This document shows, one piece after another, positions 28,913 through 38,019 of a stretch of 64,000 bases of DNA. The translations under genes were made by a program, and so were the position numbers. Under the pieces are notes generated by a model. That model saw only the letters and a program-made list of their open reading frames with translations. It was not told where the DNA came from and searched no databases. Origin of the DNA: an uncultured Caulobacterales bacterium (GTDB taxonomy: Bacteria > Pseudomonadota > Alphaproteobacteria > Caulobacterales > Maricaulaceae); assembly GCA_947503715.1 (NCBI GenBank), contig CANNER010000003.1, positions 62,001 through 126,000 of the forward strand, read 5' to 3'. Every line of letters starts with the position of its first letter. The stretch's first letter is position 1.

Positions 28913-30105
28913 CGGTCAATCTCCCCGAACACGATGTCCAATGACCCGAGGATCGCGGAAACGTCCGCGAGCATATGCCCGCGATTGAGATAATCCATCG
29001 CCGCGAGATGCGGGAAACCCGGCGCGCGGAGCTTACAGCGATACGGCTTGTTCGACCCGTCAGAGACGAGATAGACCCCAAACTCGCCCTTGGGCGCTTC
29101 GACGCAGGCATAGACTTCGCCCGCCGGAACGTGAACACCCTCTGTATAGAGTTTAAAGTGATGGATGAGCGCTTCCATGCTCTGCTTCATCTCGGTGCGG
29201 CGCGGTGGGACGAATTTATTGTCCTGCGTCATGACCGGACCTTCAGGCATCATTTCGATACACTGTTTCATGATCTTTACTGACTCATACATTTCCTCGA
29301 CGCGGCAGAGATAGCGGTCATAGCAATCGCCGTTCTTGCCGAGCGGGATTTTGAAATCGAGCTCAGAGTAAACTTCATAAGGCTGGTTCCGACGCAAATC
29401 CCACGCGAGGCCTGAGCCGCGGATAAGCACGCCGGAGAAGCCGCGCTCGTGACAATCCTGCGCCGTAACGACACCGATATCGACATTACGCTGTTTGAAA
29501 ATTCGGTTCTCGGTCAGCAGTGTTTCAATATCTTGCAGCTTTTCAGGAAATTGCTCACACCACGCGTAAATATCCTCAATCAGCTTTGGCGGCAGGTCCT
29601 GATGGACCCCGCCCGGACGGAAATAATTGGCATGCATCCGCGCGCCACAGGCGCGTTCATAGAACACCATCAACTTCTCACGCTCTTCAAAACCCCAGAC
29701 GGGCGGCGTCAATGCGCCGACATCCATGGCTTGCGTCGTGATATTGAGCATATGCGAGAGAATACGGCCAATCTCAGAATAAAGCACACGAATGAAAGAC
29801 GCACGGCGCGGCACACCCATGCCCGTCAGCTTCTCAATCGCGAGACAGAAAGCATGCTCCTGGTTCATCGGCGAGACATAATCCAGACGGTCCAGATAGG
29901 GCAGCGCTTGGAGATAGGTCTTATGCTCCATCAGCTTTTCGGTCCCGCGATGCAGCAGACCGATATGCGGATCAACGCGTTCTACGACCTCGCCCTCCAG
30001 CTCCAGCACAAGACGCAAAACGCCATGCGCCGCAGGATGTTGCGGCCCGAAATTAATCGTGAAATTGCGGTCGTCGCCTTCGAGTGTGACTTCTTGCGTT
30101 GCCAT
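28909..30105 (-). CDS. nuoD: NADH-quinone oxidoreductase subunit D
   Basis: 49-kDa subunit forming, with NuoB, the quinone-reduction site. The 398 aa show [23 protein letters not shown] (quinone-binding His), [18 protein letters not shown] and the C-terminal [42 protein letters not shown] in overlapping parts. Not fused to NuoC. The ATG overlaps the nuoC stop (TAATG). Confidence 0.97.
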   Translation of the reverse strand: MATQEVTLEGDDRNFTINFGPQHPAAHGVLRLVLELEGEVVERVDPHIGLLHRGTEKLMEHKTYLQALPYLDRLDYVSPMNQEHAFCLAIEKLTGMGVPRRASFIRVLYSEIGRILSHMLNITTQAMDVGALTPPVWGFEEREKLMVFYERACGARMHANYFRPGGVHQDLPPKLIEDIYAWCEQFPEKLQDIETLLTENRIFKQRNVDIGVVTAQDCHERGFSGVLIRGSGLAWDLRRNQPYEVYSELDFKIPLGKNGDCYDRYLCRVEEMYESVKIMKQCIEMMPEGPVMTQDNKFVPPRRTEMKQSMEALIHHFKLYTEGVHVPAGEVYACVEAPKGEFGVYLVSDGSNKPYRCKLRAPGFPHLAAMDYLNRGHMLADVSAILGSLDIVFGEIDR

Positions 30106-30716
30106 TATTCTGCCGCCTCGCTCTTCTCATCACCCGGCAGAACATAGTCGCCGCCTTCCCATGAACTCATGAAATCGAAGCTGCGATATTCCTGTGGGAG
30201 GTTGACTGGTTCATAGACGACCGCTTTGCGGCCCTCATCATAACGCACTTCAACAAAACCGGAGAGCGGGAAATCTTTGCGCAGCGGGAAACCCTCAAAC
30301 CCGTAATCTGTCAGGATACGGCGGAGGTCCGGATGGTTTTCAAACGCGATACCGTACATATCAAACGCTTCGCGCTCATACCAATCCGCATTGGGGAAGA
30401 GCGGGACACAGCTTTGGACAGCTGTCTCTTCATCCGTCGTGATCTTGATGCGGATGCGCGTGTTATGGCTCATGGAGAGCATGTGATAGACGACATCGAA
30501 ACGGCGCGCGCGGGATGGGTAATCCACGCCCGCAATATCAATCAACTGCGTGAAGCGGCAGATTGGGTCGTCGCGCAGGAAAGCCAACACGGTCAGGATC
30601 TCCGCGCGGCGGGCTTCCAGTGTCAATTCACCAAAGGCCACCGACGCACTATTAATCGCGTCGCCGAGCTGGCTCTCTATATGATCTTTTAGGTCTGCGA
30701 AATTATCAGCCATCAT
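30105..30716 (-). CDS. nuoC: NADH-quinone oxidoreductase subunit C
   Basis: 30-kDa peripheral-arm subunit. The 203 aa contain the family signature [30 protein letters not shown], followed by [21 protein letters not shown]. Its start (ATG at 30716, or the adjacent ATG at 30713) overlaps the nuoB stop as TAATG. Confidence 0.96.
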   Translation of the reverse strand: MMADNFADLKDHIESQLGDAINSASVAFGELTLEARRAEILTVLAFLRDDPICRFTQLIDIAGVDYPSRARRFDVVYHMLSMSHNTRIRIKITTDEETAVQSCVPLFPNADWYEREAFDMYGIAFENHPDLRRILTDYGFEGFPLRKDFPLSGFVEVRYDEGRKAVVYEPVNLPQEYRSFDFMSSWEGGDYVLPGDEKSEAAE

Positions 30717-31300
30717 TAACGCTCAATGTTGCCTTCGCGGCGGATTTTCTTCTGCAATTGCAGAATGCCGTAAACCAGCGCTTCCGCCGTTGGCGGGCAC
30801 CCGGGCACGTAAACGTCGACAGGAACAATCCGGTCGCAGCCCCGCACAACGGCGTAGGAATAGTGATAATAACCACCGCCATTCGCACAGGATCCCATGG
30901 AGATCACATAGCGCGGGTTCGGCATCTGGTCGTAAACCTTGCGCAAGGCCGGGGCCATTTTATTAGTCAATGTACCCGCAACGATCATCACATCTGATTG
31001 GCGGGGGGACGCACGCGGCGCAAAGCCAAACCGTTCGACATCATAGCGGGGCATAGAGGCCTGCATCATTTCAACCGCGCAACAAGCGAGCCCGAATGTC
31101 ATCCACATAAGGGAGCCTGTGCGCGCCCATGTAATCAGATCATCAGACGCCGCCGTGATGAAGCCTTTATCGGCGAGCTGATCGCTTAAGCCGTTAAAGG
31201 CACCGTCATGCAATTTCGGATCATAGGCGGGTGTGCCAATATCGCGCGCGGCACTGCCTGCGGCAGCGAGTGGACGACCGTCTGGATTTACAAGAACCAT
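30716..31300 (-). CDS. nuoB: NADH-quinone oxidoreductase subunit B
   Basis: Holds cluster N2, the last iron-sulfur centre before quinone. The 194-aa protein has [10 protein letters not shown] (adjacent cysteines), [14 protein letters not shown] and [15 protein letters not shown], the four N2 ligands. It starts 10 bp after nuoA. The N-terminal 30 residues are an alphaproteobacterial-style extension. Confidence 0.97.
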   Translation of the reverse strand: MVLVNPDGRPLAAAGSAARDIGTPAYDPKLHDGAFNGLSDQLADKGFITAASDDLITWARTGSLMWMTFGLACCAVEMMQASMPRYDVERFGFAPRASPRQSDVMIVAGTLTNKMAPALRKVYDQMPNPRYVISMGSCANGGGYYHYSYAVVRGCDRIVPVDVYVPGCPPTAEALVYGILQLQKKIRREGNIER

Positions 31301-31310
31301 GAGCTAACTC

Positions 31311-31676
31311 CTATTCCCAATCCAACGCGCCGACTTTCCACGCATAGGCGAGGCCAGCGGCCAGCTCAGCGAGGAAGATCATGACGACCAGCCAGCCCTG
31401 CCACGTGATGGTGTCGAGGGTGACGGCATATGGAAAGAGAAACGCAACTTCGATATCGAAGATAATGAAAAGAATGGCCACGAGATAGAACCGCACATCA
31501 AATTTCATGCGTGAGTCATCAAAGGCGGCAAAGCCACATTCGTAAGTCGAGACTTTCTCGCTATCCGGGTCCTTCGGCGCAATCACCGCCGGAACGAGCA
31601 GGAAGAGCAAAGACAGCACAAGTGCGATGCCAAATAGGATGACAACGGGTAGGTATTCCAACAGGAAATCGTTCAT
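31311..31676 (-). CDS. nuoA: NADH-quinone oxidoreductase subunit A
   Basis: Three-helix membrane subunit (ND3 homologue) and first gene of the nuo operon. The ATG at 31676 (MNDFLLEYLPVVILFGIALVL) gives 121 aa, the normal size; an ATG at 31691 would add five residues. The family loop STYECGFAAFDDSRMKFDVRFYLVAILFIIFDIEVAFLFP is intact, including the conserved Cys. The operon promoter must lie in the long gap upstream (31677-31900). Confidence 0.96.
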   Translation of the reverse strand: MNDFLLEYLPVVILFGIALVLSLLFLLVPAVIAPKDPDSEKVSTYECGFAAFDDSRMKFDVRFYLVAILFIIFDIEVAFLFPYAVTLDTITWQGWLVVMIFLAELAAGLAYAWKVGALDWE

Positions 31677-31917
31677 GGAACTCACGCGCATAAATGGGCC
31701 AAATAGGTAGCGGGACTCAGCCACCTGCAATCGTGCCGGAACCTATTGAGGCGAAAGGGTGATTGCAACGACGAATCTAACGGTTTTGTGAGGGTTTTAC
31801 ACTGCGACGATTTTGCGAAAAACTGGTCTTGCGAGTGAGTTGCAAGTGGGTGGGTTAGGGAGCGAAAAAACACGTTTCAATCGAAATTATTTTGAGATTT
31901 CAAAACGCCAACCCATC

Positions 31918-32033
31918 TGTCACCCCGCACCAGCCCGCAAGGCGCAGATGTGGGGCCCAACGATTTCAGGGCTTAAGCTTGAGTTTACAGGCGATAGGTC
32001 CCGCATCTCCACTGCGTTGAGTGCGGGATGACA
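31918..32033. repeat. 116-bp element with terminal inverted repeats
   Basis: TGTCACCCCGCAC at 31918-31930 is matched in inverse at 32021-32033 (GTGCGGGATGACA), 12 of 13 positions. The ends resemble the TGTCATCCC...GGGATGACA intergenic repeats widespread in alphaproteobacteria. No coding capacity; a non-autonomous (MITE-like) or palindromic-unit repeat is likely. Confidence 0.65.
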
Positions 32034-32058
32034 TTGAGTATTCAGTCTCTCTTTTCTC

Positions 32059-32173
32059 ATTCCGGAACATATTTTTTGGAAACAAACAACATGTTCCGGG
32101 ATCCATTCGTTGAAGGCTTGGTTGGCTGACGCAAATTTATCTCAATCCCTCAATATAAACAAATGGATCCCGG
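32059..32173. repeat. Overlapping inverted repeats (alternative hairpins)
   Basis: CCGGAACAT (32062-32070) pairs with ATGTTCCGG (32091-32099) across a 20-nt loop. Overlapping that right arm, CCGGGATCCATT (32096-32107) is a perfect 12-bp inverted repeat of AATGGATCCCGG (32162-32173). The two pairings share bases and cannot form together. GGGGATGACA follows at 32181, like the end of the neighbouring 116-bp element. Confidence 0.6.
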
Positions 32174-32409
32174 TCTTCACGGGGATGACAAGAGTGTGAG
32201 TTCAGTGGCTTAGCTGAACATTGGGTTAGCCAATCCCACATTTAGAAAGGAATGATCACCGCTTATCGAACCTATGTCATATTCATCTCGTTCTTTCAGA
32301 CACGGGACAGGCGAGGCCTCGCTTGCTGGTACTGGAGGACGGTGGGGTTGAGCATCCGGTTGTGAGGAGCCGGACTATGCCGGACCTTTTATGGCGAGTG
32401 TTCCGACAC

Positions 32410-32446
32410 TGTCCGTTATTTACCGGAAGGCGGTAAATAACGGACA
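32410..32446. repeat. Perfect 16-bp hairpin
   Basis: TGTCCGTTATTTACCG (32410-32425), loop GAAGG, CGGTAAATAACGGACA (32431-32446): 16 base pairs without mismatch. There is no T-tract, so it is not an ordinary terminator. Further pairings lie just downstream: ATAAAAAAC at 32471-32479 with GTTTTTTAT at 32513-32521, and CCGCAGGG at 32485-32492 with CCCTGCGG at 32546-32553; these two cross each other. Confidence 0.7.
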
Positions 32447-32889
32447 ACTGTGACCACGCAGGACCGTTATATAAAAAACCACCGCCGCAGGGTCATGCCC
32501 GCGTAAAACAAAGTTTTTTATTCGGTACTCCGTCGTGGGTACTGGCCCTGCGGGCTGTCCCGCTACTTATTTGAGTGCCCCGCTGACCCCAAGATGGGCA
32601 GTCGCAGCATACGCTTGGCTAAAGACTTTTCACCATAAGCCTCATGTTGTCATTGTCCGACTTGATCGATCGATCCATGCGCATTGACCGTCGTAAGTTG
32701 ACGGAATTTCAAGTCAAAATAGCCACCCGAATGCGAATGGATCCCCGTAGAGCCGGAGGATGCCAAAGAATAGAAAAAGAAGGGAGGCATATTTCGACTG
32801 CGCGTTCAATTGTAATTTCCAGTTCGCTAAGATTTCACTGCCCACCTTCGCCCTTGCCTACGCCACCCCTTCCCCTTATCTGCGCCGCT

Positions 32890-34479
32890 ATGTCCAAAGC
32901 TCTCCAACTCGAACCGAAACGCCGTCGCGTCTTTGCCATTATTTCGCATCCTGATGCGGGTAAGACGACGCTGACGGAAAATATGCTCCTCTCGGCCGGA
33001 GCGATCCATGCTGCCGGACAGGTCGCCGCACGAGGTGAAGCACGCCGGACGCAATCGGACTGGATGAAAATTGAGCAGGAACGCGGGATTTCGGTTTCGT
33101 CCTCCGTGATGACGTTCGAACATAAAGACCTGATTTTCAATCTGCTCGATACGCCTGGCCATGAGGATTTCTCGGAGGATACTTACCGCACCCTTACCGC
33201 CGCCGATTGCGCGGTCATGGTCCTCGATGTCGCCAAAGGTATTGAGCCGCAGACACTGAAACTGTTCGAGGTCTGCCGCCTCCGCGATATTCCGATCATT
33301 ACCTTCGTGAACAAGCTCGACCGCGAAGGCCGCGACACATTCGATATTATTGCGGAGATTCAGGACAAGCTCGCCCTCGACGTTGTGCCGATGCAATGGC
33401 CAGCTGCTTCCGGTCGTCGGTTTAAAGGCGTTGTCGATCTGCGCACAAATGACTTCCTGCATTTCGTCAAACCCGATGAGGGTGGCGAACATGTCATGAC
33501 AAAAGTCGACGGCAATTCAATCGGCGCGATGTTCGACAATGACGACCTATTGACCGAGTTCATGGAGGAGCAGGAACTCGCGCGTGAATATCCCGATTTT
33601 AATGAGCAGTCCTTCCGCGAAGGCCACATGACGCCCGTTTATTTTGGCTCGGCGCTACGCAAATTCGGTGTCTTGCAACTCATCGACGCCCTCGCCGAAC
33701 TCTGCCCCGAACCGCAGGAAGAACCCGCGAAAAAGGCTGGGCAGCAAGTCATGATCCAACCCGACGGCAAAGAAGTCGCAGGATTTGTGTTCAAGGTGCA
33801 GGCCAATATGGACCTGAATCATCGTGACCGCGTGGCCTTCCTGCGCATGTGTTCGGGTGAATTCAAGCGCGGGATGAAACTCAAGACGGCGGAGAATAAA
33901 ACGGTGTCCGTGCACAATCCGATTCTGTTCTTCGCACAGGATCGCGAATTGGCGGAAAATGCTTATGCAGGTGATGTAATCGGCATACCGAACCATGGGG
34001 CTTTACGGGTTGGAGACAGCCTCTCGGAATCAGGCAAAGTCGTCTTCGCCGGCATTCCGAATTTCGCGCCGGAAATCCTGCGACGCGCGCAATTGAAAGA
34101 CCCGCTCAAGGCAAAACATCTGCGTAAAGCGTTGGAATCACTAGCGGAAGAAGGCGTGACACAACTCTTCAAACCAAATTTTGGCTCAGACATGATTGTC
34201 GGCGCGGTCGGATCGCTGCAGATTGACGTGATGCGGGAACGGATCAAGACGGAATATGGTCTCGACGTGACCTTCGAATCCCCGCCCTATCAAACGGCCA
34301 GATGGTTAGCGGCGGATGACCCCGCGACCATCAAAGCCTTTGTCGATAAAAACGTGATGACGACGGGAACCGACGTCGATGAGGCGCCCGTCTTCCTCGC
34401 CAAATCCTCATGGGATGTCGGTTACGCGCAGGAGAAGAACCCGGACATCCGATTCCTCACGACCAAGGAAAGAGCTTAG
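32890..34479 (+). CDS. prfC: Peptide chain release factor 3
   Basis: GTPase that removes release factors 1 and 2 from the ribosome after termination. The ATG at 32890 (MSKALQLEPKRRRVFAI) gives the standard 529 aa; an open frame from 32644 adds a non-conserved 82-residue leader and is rejected. Motifs are G1 SHPDAGKTTLTE, the switch region SDWMKIEQERGISVSSSV, G3 LDTPGHEDFSEDTYRTL and G4 FVNKLDREG, with the RF3-specific C-terminal domain ending in PDIRFLTTKERA. It stands alone and ends 3 bp before a convergent gene. Confidence 0.96.
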   Translation: MSKALQLEPKRRRVFAIISHPDAGKTTLTENMLLSAGAIHAAGQVAARGEARRTQSDWMKIEQERGISVSSSVMTFEHKDLIFNLLDTPGHEDFSEDTYRTLTAADCAVMVLDVAKGIEPQTLKLFEVCRLRDIPIITFVNKLDREGRDTFDIIAEIQDKLALDVVPMQWPAASGRRFKGVVDLRTNDFLHFVKPDEGGEHVMTKVDGNSIGAMFDNDDLLTEFMEEQELAREYPDFNEQSFREGHMTPVYFGSALRKFGVLQLIDALAELCPEPQEEPAKKAGQQVMIQPDGKEVAGFVFKVQANMDLNHRDRVAFLRMCSGEFKRGMKLKTAENKTVSVHNPILFFAQDRELAENAYAGDVIGIPNHGALRVGDSLSESGKVVFAGIPNFAPEILRRAQLKDPLKAKHLRKALESLAEEGVTQLFKPNFGSDMIVGAVGSLQIDVMRERIKTEYGLDVTFESPPYQTARWLAADDPATIKAFVDKNVMTTGTDVDEAPVFLAKSSWDVGYAQEKNPDIRFLTTKERA

Positions 34480-34482
34480 GCC

Positions 34483-35652
34483 CTACTTCGTCTCTGCCGT
34501 GTAACCACCGAGCCCATCTGCCGTGACCGTGCAATTCGAATCGCCCGCGCAAGTCGCAGTGGACATATTGAAACTCGTCATCGTGTTGAGCGTGCCCATA
34601 TTCGCCATCATCGTCCCGCGGAACAGGGCCAGCATCAGGTTTGTATACTGGGTCTTAAAAATTTCGCCTTCCTGCGCGGGACTAAGCGGTCGGACAGAGG
34701 CAATAATTTCAGGCGTAAATTCTGCGGGTTTCCTGACCCCTGTATTGGCCAAAACGACAGCTAATCCGCCCCAGCCATTCCATTCCTCTTGGGGGGCTTC
34801 CAACACGGAGAACGTGACATATTTTCCCGTTTTATCCACTTGGGACATCACAAAGAAGCGGACAACTTCACCCTTCCGCCGCGCTGCGCCAAAGGCAAAC
34901 GCATTCTGCGTGCCTAATATCTCTCGCGTCACGGCAAGTGAGTCAGCCTTCGGGTATTTCGCACGGGTCAAACCCGCCTCTTTCAGAGCGCGGTCAATCA
35001 GCTTTTTATCCGAAAGCTTTCCTGACGCTTTGTAATTGCCCGTTGTTTCACGTGGAGAAAGCGGGTCTTTCGGCGTCGCCATTTTGACATCACCGTTCAC
35101 GGTCCAATTACCGATTTTTTGACTATACTTACCGGATTTCACAATTTCAGGCGCAGGGTATTTGAGGCCTTTAAATGGATTGGACGTGTTGGATTTGATT
35201 GAAACAGGCGCAGCGGATTTGGGCTTTACAACAGCAACTTTCGCCGCCGGTGCGCTTGGTTTTGCGGGCGCAGCGGACGACCCTGACAAAATATCGGATT
35301 TCGCAGATGTCATATCCAGCTGACCGACCTCCGCCAAAACAACCCGCAGCTCGCGTGCATCGCCCTGCCCAACCATCGCCGCGAGAACGTCCCGTGTCCC
35401 GCGCTCCGTCTCGCCCTCACCAGAGAGGAACAGCGTCCCCTTCTCCGAGGATTTAGACAGATCGAACACATCAATCCACATTGTCGAGAGACCAAACAAG
35501 ATTGCCTCTTCGGGATTGCCCGCACTTTCGGCGTCGAGGTCGCAACTGCAATCCGCCTCAATCTGCGCCACGGTGGAGACCCTCATCTCCTGCGCAAAAG
35601 CCTCCGTTGAGGATAACAGAGCAAGCGTGAAAGGGACGAACAATTTATGCAT
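34483..35652 (-). CDS. Secreted protein of unknown function
   Basis: I do not recognise this 389-aa protein. It begins with a Sec signal (MHKLFVPFTLALLSSTEAFAQE, cleavage near residue 21), followed by a Cys pair in DCSCDLD, a region about Ser/Leu/Glu rich to 115, an Ala/Pro/Lys-rich linker (125-160), and a more folded-looking C-terminal domain with GLAVVLANTGVRKP and a short Cys pair in ATCAGDSNCTVTADG. Probably periplasmic or extracellular, possibly attached through the disulfide-bearing ends. Stops of this gene and prfC are 3 bp apart (convergent). Confidence 0.7.
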   Translation of the reverse strand: MHKLFVPFTLALLSSTEAFAQEMRVSTVAQIEADCSCDLDAESAGNPEEAILFGLSTMWIDVFDLSKSSEKGTLFLSGEGETERGTRDVLAAMVGQGDARELRVVLAEVGQLDMTSAKSDILSGSSAAPAKPSAPAAKVAVVKPKSAAPVSIKSNTSNPFKGLKYPAPEIVKSGKYSQKIGNWTVNGDVKMATPKDPLSPRETTGNYKASGKLSDKKLIDRALKEAGLTRAKYPKADSLAVTREILGTQNAFAFGAARRKGEVVRFFVMSQVDKTGKYVTFSVLEAPQEEWNGWGGLAVVLANTGVRKPAEFTPEIIASVRPLSPAQEGEIFKTQYTNLMLALFRGTMMANMGTLNTMTSFNMSTATCAGDSNCTVTADGLGGYTAETK

Positions 35653-35758
35653 ATTGAAAGCTTAACATGAAAATTGACGAAATCATGGCAATTTTTCCAG
35701 AGCGGCACGCGGCTTGAAATGTGGAGATCACAGTCGACCTTCACCGAAAGCGCGTCCC

Positions 35759-36097
35759 ATGCTGATACACTTCCTACCCGCCATCATCATGTTTGCGATC
35801 ACGGTTGGATTTGTCGCCTTACTCTTCGTGCCCGCAACGGTATATAAACAGAAAAACGAGCTGATAAATTTTTATTGGGCCGGAATTTGGGTATTTCTGG
35901 GTCTAATCGCCGCCTTCTCAGGCGGATCAGAAACACTCTTCTTACTCTCTTATGACAGCCGGTTAGTGGCCGAAGGCTTACTTGGCGCCATTATTCTCTG
36001 CTTCGTCATTTTCGTCATCTTCGGTTGGTTCCGCCTGTCCTTCACCGCGATCGCGGCGGGCGTAAAGCACTTTTTTGCAAAAACCAAACGCGCCTAA
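35759..36097 (+). CDS. Small membrane protein of unknown function
   Basis: The ATG at 35759 (MLIHFLPAIIMFAITVGF) gives 112 aa with three hydrophobic segments (about 4-27, 38-57, 71-95) and a basic amphipathic tail (AAGVKHFFAKTKRA). The TTG-started extension from 35714 is not supported. No family is recognised. The stop overlaps the stop of the convergent PAN-like gene by 3 bases. Confidence 0.6.
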   Translation: MLIHFLPAIIMFAITVGFVALLFVPATVYKQKNELINFYWAGIWVFLGLIAAFSGGSETLFLLSYDSRLVAEGLLGAIILCFVIFVIFGWFRLSFTAIAAGVKHFFAKTKRA

Positions 36098-37071
36098 CGT
36101 CCACCGGCCAGAGCGGGCATAGGTTGCGTCGTGACCGGGGTCGTCGGCGCAGGCGTTGCGCTCGGCGCGGCTTTCACATCATCATTTAATCGACCAAAAA
36201 GACTTTTCTGGGCCTGTTCAGGGGCCAGCGCGATGGGATTAACGTCCCGTGCAGGCGCGGCAGTTTGCGGCGCGATGACGGAGCGACGCGGCATATTTGC
36301 CGGCGCTTGAATGGGTTGACCAATCGGCGGACGCGACTGTGTTACGGACTGCGGGCGCGCCGCGGATTGCGGCTGATATTGCGGTGGTGCGACACGACGC
36401 GGGCCGGTGGCACGACGCGGCTGGGCAACAGCGCGGGATTGTTGATAGGGCTGTGGCTGATATTGCCGCTGCGGTTGGGGCACCGATTGCGGGAACGCGC
36501 GGGGGACACCGTCTAAAATAGGCCTGAAGGCAGGACGGGGCTGCGCGGGCTGACGAGATTGAACGGGCTGCGATGCGGCCGGCTGGCGATAACGGTTTTG
36601 TTGCTCGGTCAAGCTCATATTCTCAAGACGACGTGTCGAAGCCTGCTGAGCTGTAGGGCGTTGCGGAACAGCCTCTCTTACTACACGACGGGTTGGCGTC
36701 GGCTGGCCAACTTTCACAGTGTTCGAACGGGATTGCACCTGCGTTCCGACCCGAACTGTATTTGTACCGCCCGTCATCATGCGGGAAGACTGTAGCGTAC
36801 TCGCAAAACCCTCACCGGAAATCGAAATTTGCGACGCAATTGGTGTTGAAGCACTGGAGAGAAATTCGCAGACGCCGGACACGCGCGGATTGGGTTTCAC
36901 ATAATTCCACGCTCTACATTGCGCATCGCCGGAACAATGGCTCTCGCAAACATCCGCGCCGCCTGCAACAGAACTACTATACGGCGTGCCTGGGCGATAT
37001 GTGCCCAAATCCGCCGCGAATACGGGTGTGGAGAGCAGGGCTGAAACAGCGAATAGAGACAGGATGCGCAT
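36094..37071 (-). CDS. Secreted PAN/Apple-like protein with Pro/Gln/Arg-rich tail
   Basis: The ATG at 37071 opens a Sec signal peptide (MRILSLFAVSALLSTPVFAAD). Residues about 25-90 (GTPYSSSVAGGADVCESHCSGDAQCRAWNYVKPNPRVSGVCEFLSS, read in pieces) have the four-cysteine pattern of PAN/Apple-type binding domains. The remaining about 220 residues are low complexity, dominated by Pro, Gln, Arg and Ala (PQPQRQYQPQPYQQ), and likely disordered. 325 aa in total. PAN domains bind proteins or sugars; the ligand here is unknown. Surface or periplasmic location is inferred. Confidence 0.7.
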   Translation of the reverse strand: MRILSLFAVSALLSTPVFAADLGTYRPGTPYSSSVAGGADVCESHCSGDAQCRAWNYVKPNPRVSGVCEFLSSASTPIASQISISGEGFASTLQSSRMMTGGTNTVRVGTQVQSRSNTVKVGQPTPTRRVVREAVPQRPTAQQASTRRLENMSLTEQQNRYRQPAASQPVQSRQPAQPRPAFRPILDGVPRAFPQSVPQPQRQYQPQPYQQSRAVAQPRRATGPRRVAPPQYQPQSAARPQSVTQSRPPIGQPIQAPANMPRRSVIAPQTAAPARDVNPIALAPEQAQKSLFGRLNDDVKAAPSATPAPTTPVTTQPMPALAGGR

Positions 37072-37158
37072 ATTATCCTCACAGGTGGGGTCGAATCGTT
37101 GGACCGACCTTGCCCGCAAGGCGTTAGCGCTTGGTTAACCCTATTTTTCGGAAATCAA

Positions 37159-37884
37159 TTAAACGGCAAGCCGAGCAATTTCGGACAGACTTTTCATCTC
37201 AAGCCCGGCCCCGCCAATCAGCGCGCCATTGACGTTCTCAATCGCGAGGATGTCCTTCGCATTCGTCGGCTTCACGGAACCCCCATAGAGAATCCGGACC
37301 CCGTCCCCGACTTGCGCACGAATGGCGTCATGTATTTCAGCGATATCTTTGAGCGTCGGGACTTTGCCTGTACCAATGGCCCAGACGGGTTCATAAGCTA
37401 TGACATAGTCCGCCAGTGTGGGGAGTGAGCCCTTAATTTGCGTTTTAACGACTTTCAACGCATCGCCCTTATCCCGCTGGGCTTCCGTCTCGCCAACACA
37501 AATGATGGGAATTAAGCCTGCTCGTTTTGCAGCGCTCGCTTTGGCTTTGACGGATTTATTGGTGTCACCGGCAGCGCGGCACTCACTGTGACCGACAATG
37601 ACATAGTCAGCGCCCGCGCTCATCAGCATTTCCGCAGAGAGGCAACCCGTATGCGCGCCGCTGGCTGCCTTATGACAATCTTGGGCACCCAAATACATAC
37701 CGGCTTGGCGGGTGGTATCACTAAGTCTCTGAAGATAAAGCGCTGGCGGACAGATGAGAACATCCAAAGATTTCCTCTGGCCCTGCGGGAAAAGCGCATC
37801 AAATTCCAACGGCTTATCCACCCAATCTGGTGAGCCGTTCATTTTCCAATTTGCCGCAATGAGAGGACGCAAAGCCTTAGCCAT
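37159..37884 (-). CDS. tpiA: Triosephosphate isomerase
   Basis: Interconverts glyceraldehyde-3-phosphate and dihydroxyacetone phosphate in glycolysis and gluconeogenesis. The 241-aa TIM barrel has the N-terminal AANWKMNG (catalytic Lys), GHSECR (catalytic His), the active-site glutamate in AYEPVWAIGTGKVPT (mobile loop), and the phosphate-binding LYGGSVKPTNA. It is divergent from ppiD across 135 bp, an arrangement seen in other alphaproteobacteria. Confidence 0.97.
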   Translation of the reverse strand: MAKALRPLIAANWKMNGSPDWVDKPLEFDALFPQGQRKSLDVLICPPALYLQRLSDTTRQAGMYLGAQDCHKAASGAHTGCLSAEMLMSAGADYVIVGHSECRAAGDTNKSVKAKASAAKRAGLIPIICVGETEAQRDKGDALKVVKTQIKGSLPTLADYVIAYEPVWAIGTGKVPTLKDIAEIHDAIRAQVGDGVRILYGGSVKPTNAKDILAIENVNGALIGGAGLEMKSLSEIARLAV

Positions 37885-38019
37885 ATGATCTCAATCTTTC
37901 AATATTTCGTCTTAGATGTGTCGTAAACCTATCGACATTGCAAGCGCAGCAAGGTCTTGTAAGGCAGTGGGGGCACAGCTATGTGTCAACTTTCGAAATC
38001 CCCTGCTTCGCGAGGCAAA

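Larger units (their letters stand above)
31677..32889. other. Long non-coding gap with nuo and prfC promoters and inverted repeats
   Basis: 1.2 kb between divergent nuoA and prfC with no credible gene. 31677-31910 is AT-richer and presumably holds the nuo promoter. 31918-32190 contains two inverted-repeat elements, 32410-32553 contains strong hairpins, and 32640-32889 leads into prfC. The motif GGATCCC recurs at about 32100, 32165 and 32737, suggesting fragments of one repeat family. Translating all frames gives no recognisable protein, so I regard it as accumulated intergenic repeats with a possible structured RNA. Confidence 0.6.

Noticed and set aside
31918-32553. CRISPR-like array
   Set aside because: The repeats are inverted and few, not regularly spaced direct repeats; no cas genes in the window.
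32240-32620. Possible tmRNA, RNase P RNA, 6S RNA or tRNA in the nuoA-prfC gap
   Set aside because: I looked for the conserved cores (tRNA T-loop and CCA end, RNase P GAGGAAAGTCC, tmRNA tRNA-like end) and found none; kept only as an unassigned structured region.
32644-32889. N-terminal extension of prfC
   Set aside because: The 82 extra residues have no RF3 similarity and include low-complexity Pro/Leu; the conserved start is the ATG at 32890.
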